Positions 11,666 to 12,854 of a stretch of 12,854 nt of DNA are shown here, piece by piece. The notes beneath the pieces were generated by a model. That model worked only from the letters and a program-made list of their open reading frames with translations. It was not told the DNA's origin and made no database searches. The DNA lies in the NCBI GenBank assembly GCA_034428935.1, contig DAOUHB010000007.1:1-12854 (forward strand), given 5' to 3'. The stretch comes from JAAYZQ01 sp034428935 (GTDB taxonomy: Bacteria; Chloroflexota; Anaerolineae; JAAYZQ01). How positions within the stretch are numbered: position 1 is the stretch's first letter; every line of letters starts with the position of its first letter. A program made the translations under genes and the position numbers.

Positions 11666-12854
11666 GTGGAGGCCGAGATTTCGTTTGGTGCGTGGATTGC
11701 CAGGCGCCGGAAGGCGCTTGATCTGACCCGAGAACAGCTCACCGATTGCGTGGGCTGCTCGGTCTCGGGCCTGCGCAAGGTCGAGACCGACGAGCGGCGC
11801 CCGTCCAGGCAGGTGGCCGAGCTCCTGGCCGAGTGCCTGGAGATCCCGCCCGAGCAGCGGCCGGCGTTTGTCCGCGTGGCCCGTGGCGTCGAGCCCGTCG
11901 AGCGGCTGGGCCCGCCCCTGGCCGGCCTGGCGGGCGCCGGGTCGTGCCCCACGCCGCGCCGGGCGGCCTCGAACCTGCCCCTGCCCGCCACGCCCCTCAT
12001 CGGGCGCAAGCGAGAGATGGCCGCGCTGGCCCGGCTGCTGGCCGACCGCCAGTGCCGCCTGCTGACCATCGTCGGCCCGGGTGGCGTCGGCAAGACGCGC
12101 CTGGCCATCGAGGCGGCTTCCATCCACCGGGGGCTGTTCCCTGACGGAGTGCACTTTGTGCCCCTCGCCTCCCTCGCGTCGCCCTCCCTGGTCGTCCCGG
12201 CCATAGCCGGCGCCCTGGGGCACACATTCTCCGGCTCCATGGCTCCCCTGGACCAGCTCCTGCGCCATCTCCGCGGCAGGTCATTGCTGCTGCTTCTGGA
12301 CAACTATGAGCACCTGCTGGAGGACGGCGTGGGCCTGGCGGAGCTGCTGCAGGGCGCGCCCGGGGTCAAGCTGCTGGTCACGTCGCGCGAGCGGCTGAAC
12401 CTCCAGGGCGAGTGGCTGTTCGACCTCCAGGGGCTGCCGGTTCCCTCGGCCGGACAGGCGGATGGCGCCGAGGGCTATAGCTCTGTCGCCCTGTTCGTGG
12501 CCAGCGCGCGGCGCGTGCGGGCCGGCTTCCAGCTCGAAGCCCTCGCGGCGGAGGAAAGGCAGGCCATCGCCCGCATCTGCCGCCTCGTGGAAGGGATGCC
12601 GCTGGCCATCGAGCTGGCGGCCACCTGGGTGCGCGTCCTGGGCTGCACCGAGATCGCGTCCGAAATCGAGCGCAGCCTGGATTTTCTGGCGGGCGCCGCC
12701 CGCGACATGCCCGAGCGACACCAGAGCCTGCGGGCGGTCTTTTGCCATTCGTGGGACCTGCTCTCGGACCAGGAGCGCTCTGCGCTGTGCCGGCTCGCCG
12801 TCTTTCGGGGTGGCTTTCAGCGGCAGGCGGCGGAGCAGGTGGCCGGCGCGTCGC
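11666..12854 (+). CDS. XRE-type HTH / NB-ARC ATPase transcriptional regulator (3' end beyond window)
   Basis: An open frame of 396 codons runs from the GTG at 11666 to the window end. The GTG is preceded by GGGAGGA with 5-nt spacing. Residues about 6-72 form an XRE-like HTH (FGAWIARRRKALDLTREQL, then CSVSGLRKVETDERRPSRQ). After a linker, LIGRKREM leads into an NB-ARC/AAA domain: Walker A GPGGVGKT (137-144), Walker B LLLLLDNYEH (207-216), LLVTSRERL (236-244), and EGMPLAIEL (309-317), the GLPL-type motif. Such HTH-NB-ARC proteins in Chloroflexota usually continue into TPR repeats, which would lie beyond the window. Role: ligand- and ATP-controlled transcription regulator, plausibly acting on its own palindromic promoter or on the divergent operon (inferred). 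Confidence 0.92.
   Translation, partial: MEAEISFGAWIARRRKALDLTREQLTDCVGCSVSGLRKVETDERRPSRQVAELLAECLEIPPEQRPAFVRVARGVEPVERLGPPLAGLAGAGSCPTPRRAASNLPLPATPLIGRKREMAALARLLADRQCRLLTIVGPGGVGKTRLAIEAASIHRGLFPDGVHFVPLASLASPSLVVPAIAGALGHTFSGSMAPLDQLLRHLRGRSLLLLLDNYEHLLEDGVGLAELLQGAPGVKLLVTSRERLNLQGEWLFDLQGLPVPSAGQADGAEGYSSVALFVASARRVRAGFQLEALAAEERQAIARICRLVEGMPLAIELAATWVRVLGCTEIASEIERSLDFLAGAARDMPERHQSLRAVFCHSWDLLSDQERSALCRLAVFRGGFQRQAAEQVAGAS

Overview
This GC-rich window looks like chromosomal DNA of a Chloroflexota bacterium (Anaerolineae/Caldilineae-like). That placement is an inference from several traits: a Thr/Pro-rich extracellular linker followed by an SH3-like domain, a secreted SBBP beta-propeller protein ending in a hydrophobic FLPMLLR tail, large NTPase/TPR and HTH-NB-ARC regulators, frequent GTG starts and GTGA/ATGA gene overlaps. 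No rRNA, tRNA, CRISPR array or transposase is visible.

Left part (about 1-3843, plus strand): a four-gene operon behind a consensus -10 box. It encodes a coiled-coil protein, a single-pass membrane protein (conserved helical N-terminal region, a middle domain that looks longin/roadblock-like, a TM helix, a Thr/Pro linker and a C-terminal SH3b-like domain), a Ras/Rab-like small GTPase with an altered G3 motif, and a soluble PAS-type histidine kinase whose start overlaps the GTPase stop (ATGA). It reads as a compact signalling module: envelope-facing sensor, GTPase switch, kinase output. A short GC hairpin with a T-run follows it.

Middle (3938-11149, minus strand, convergent with the first operon): six tightly packed genes transcribed from about 11180 downwards. 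In order they are a SnoaL-like small protein, a four-TM membrane protein, a 121-residue protein of unknown function, a secreted seven-repeat SBBP propeller, a 903-residue STAND-like AAA ATPase with a TPR-type tail, and a CPBP (CAAX-protease/Abi) membrane protein. Three of the five junctions are 4-bp stop/start overlaps. Between the two convergent operons lies an apparent remnant of a winged-helix (Mrr N-terminal-like) gene end.

Right part (11150-12854): a roughly 500-bp non-coding divergent control region with a 56-bp-period pair of hairpin-forming repeats, a degenerate inverted copy, a 10-bp tandem array of five units, and a near-perfect sigma-70 promoter embedded in inverted repeats. The promoter drives an XRE-HTH/NB-ARC regulator gene that starts at a GTG at 11666 and runs off the window end.
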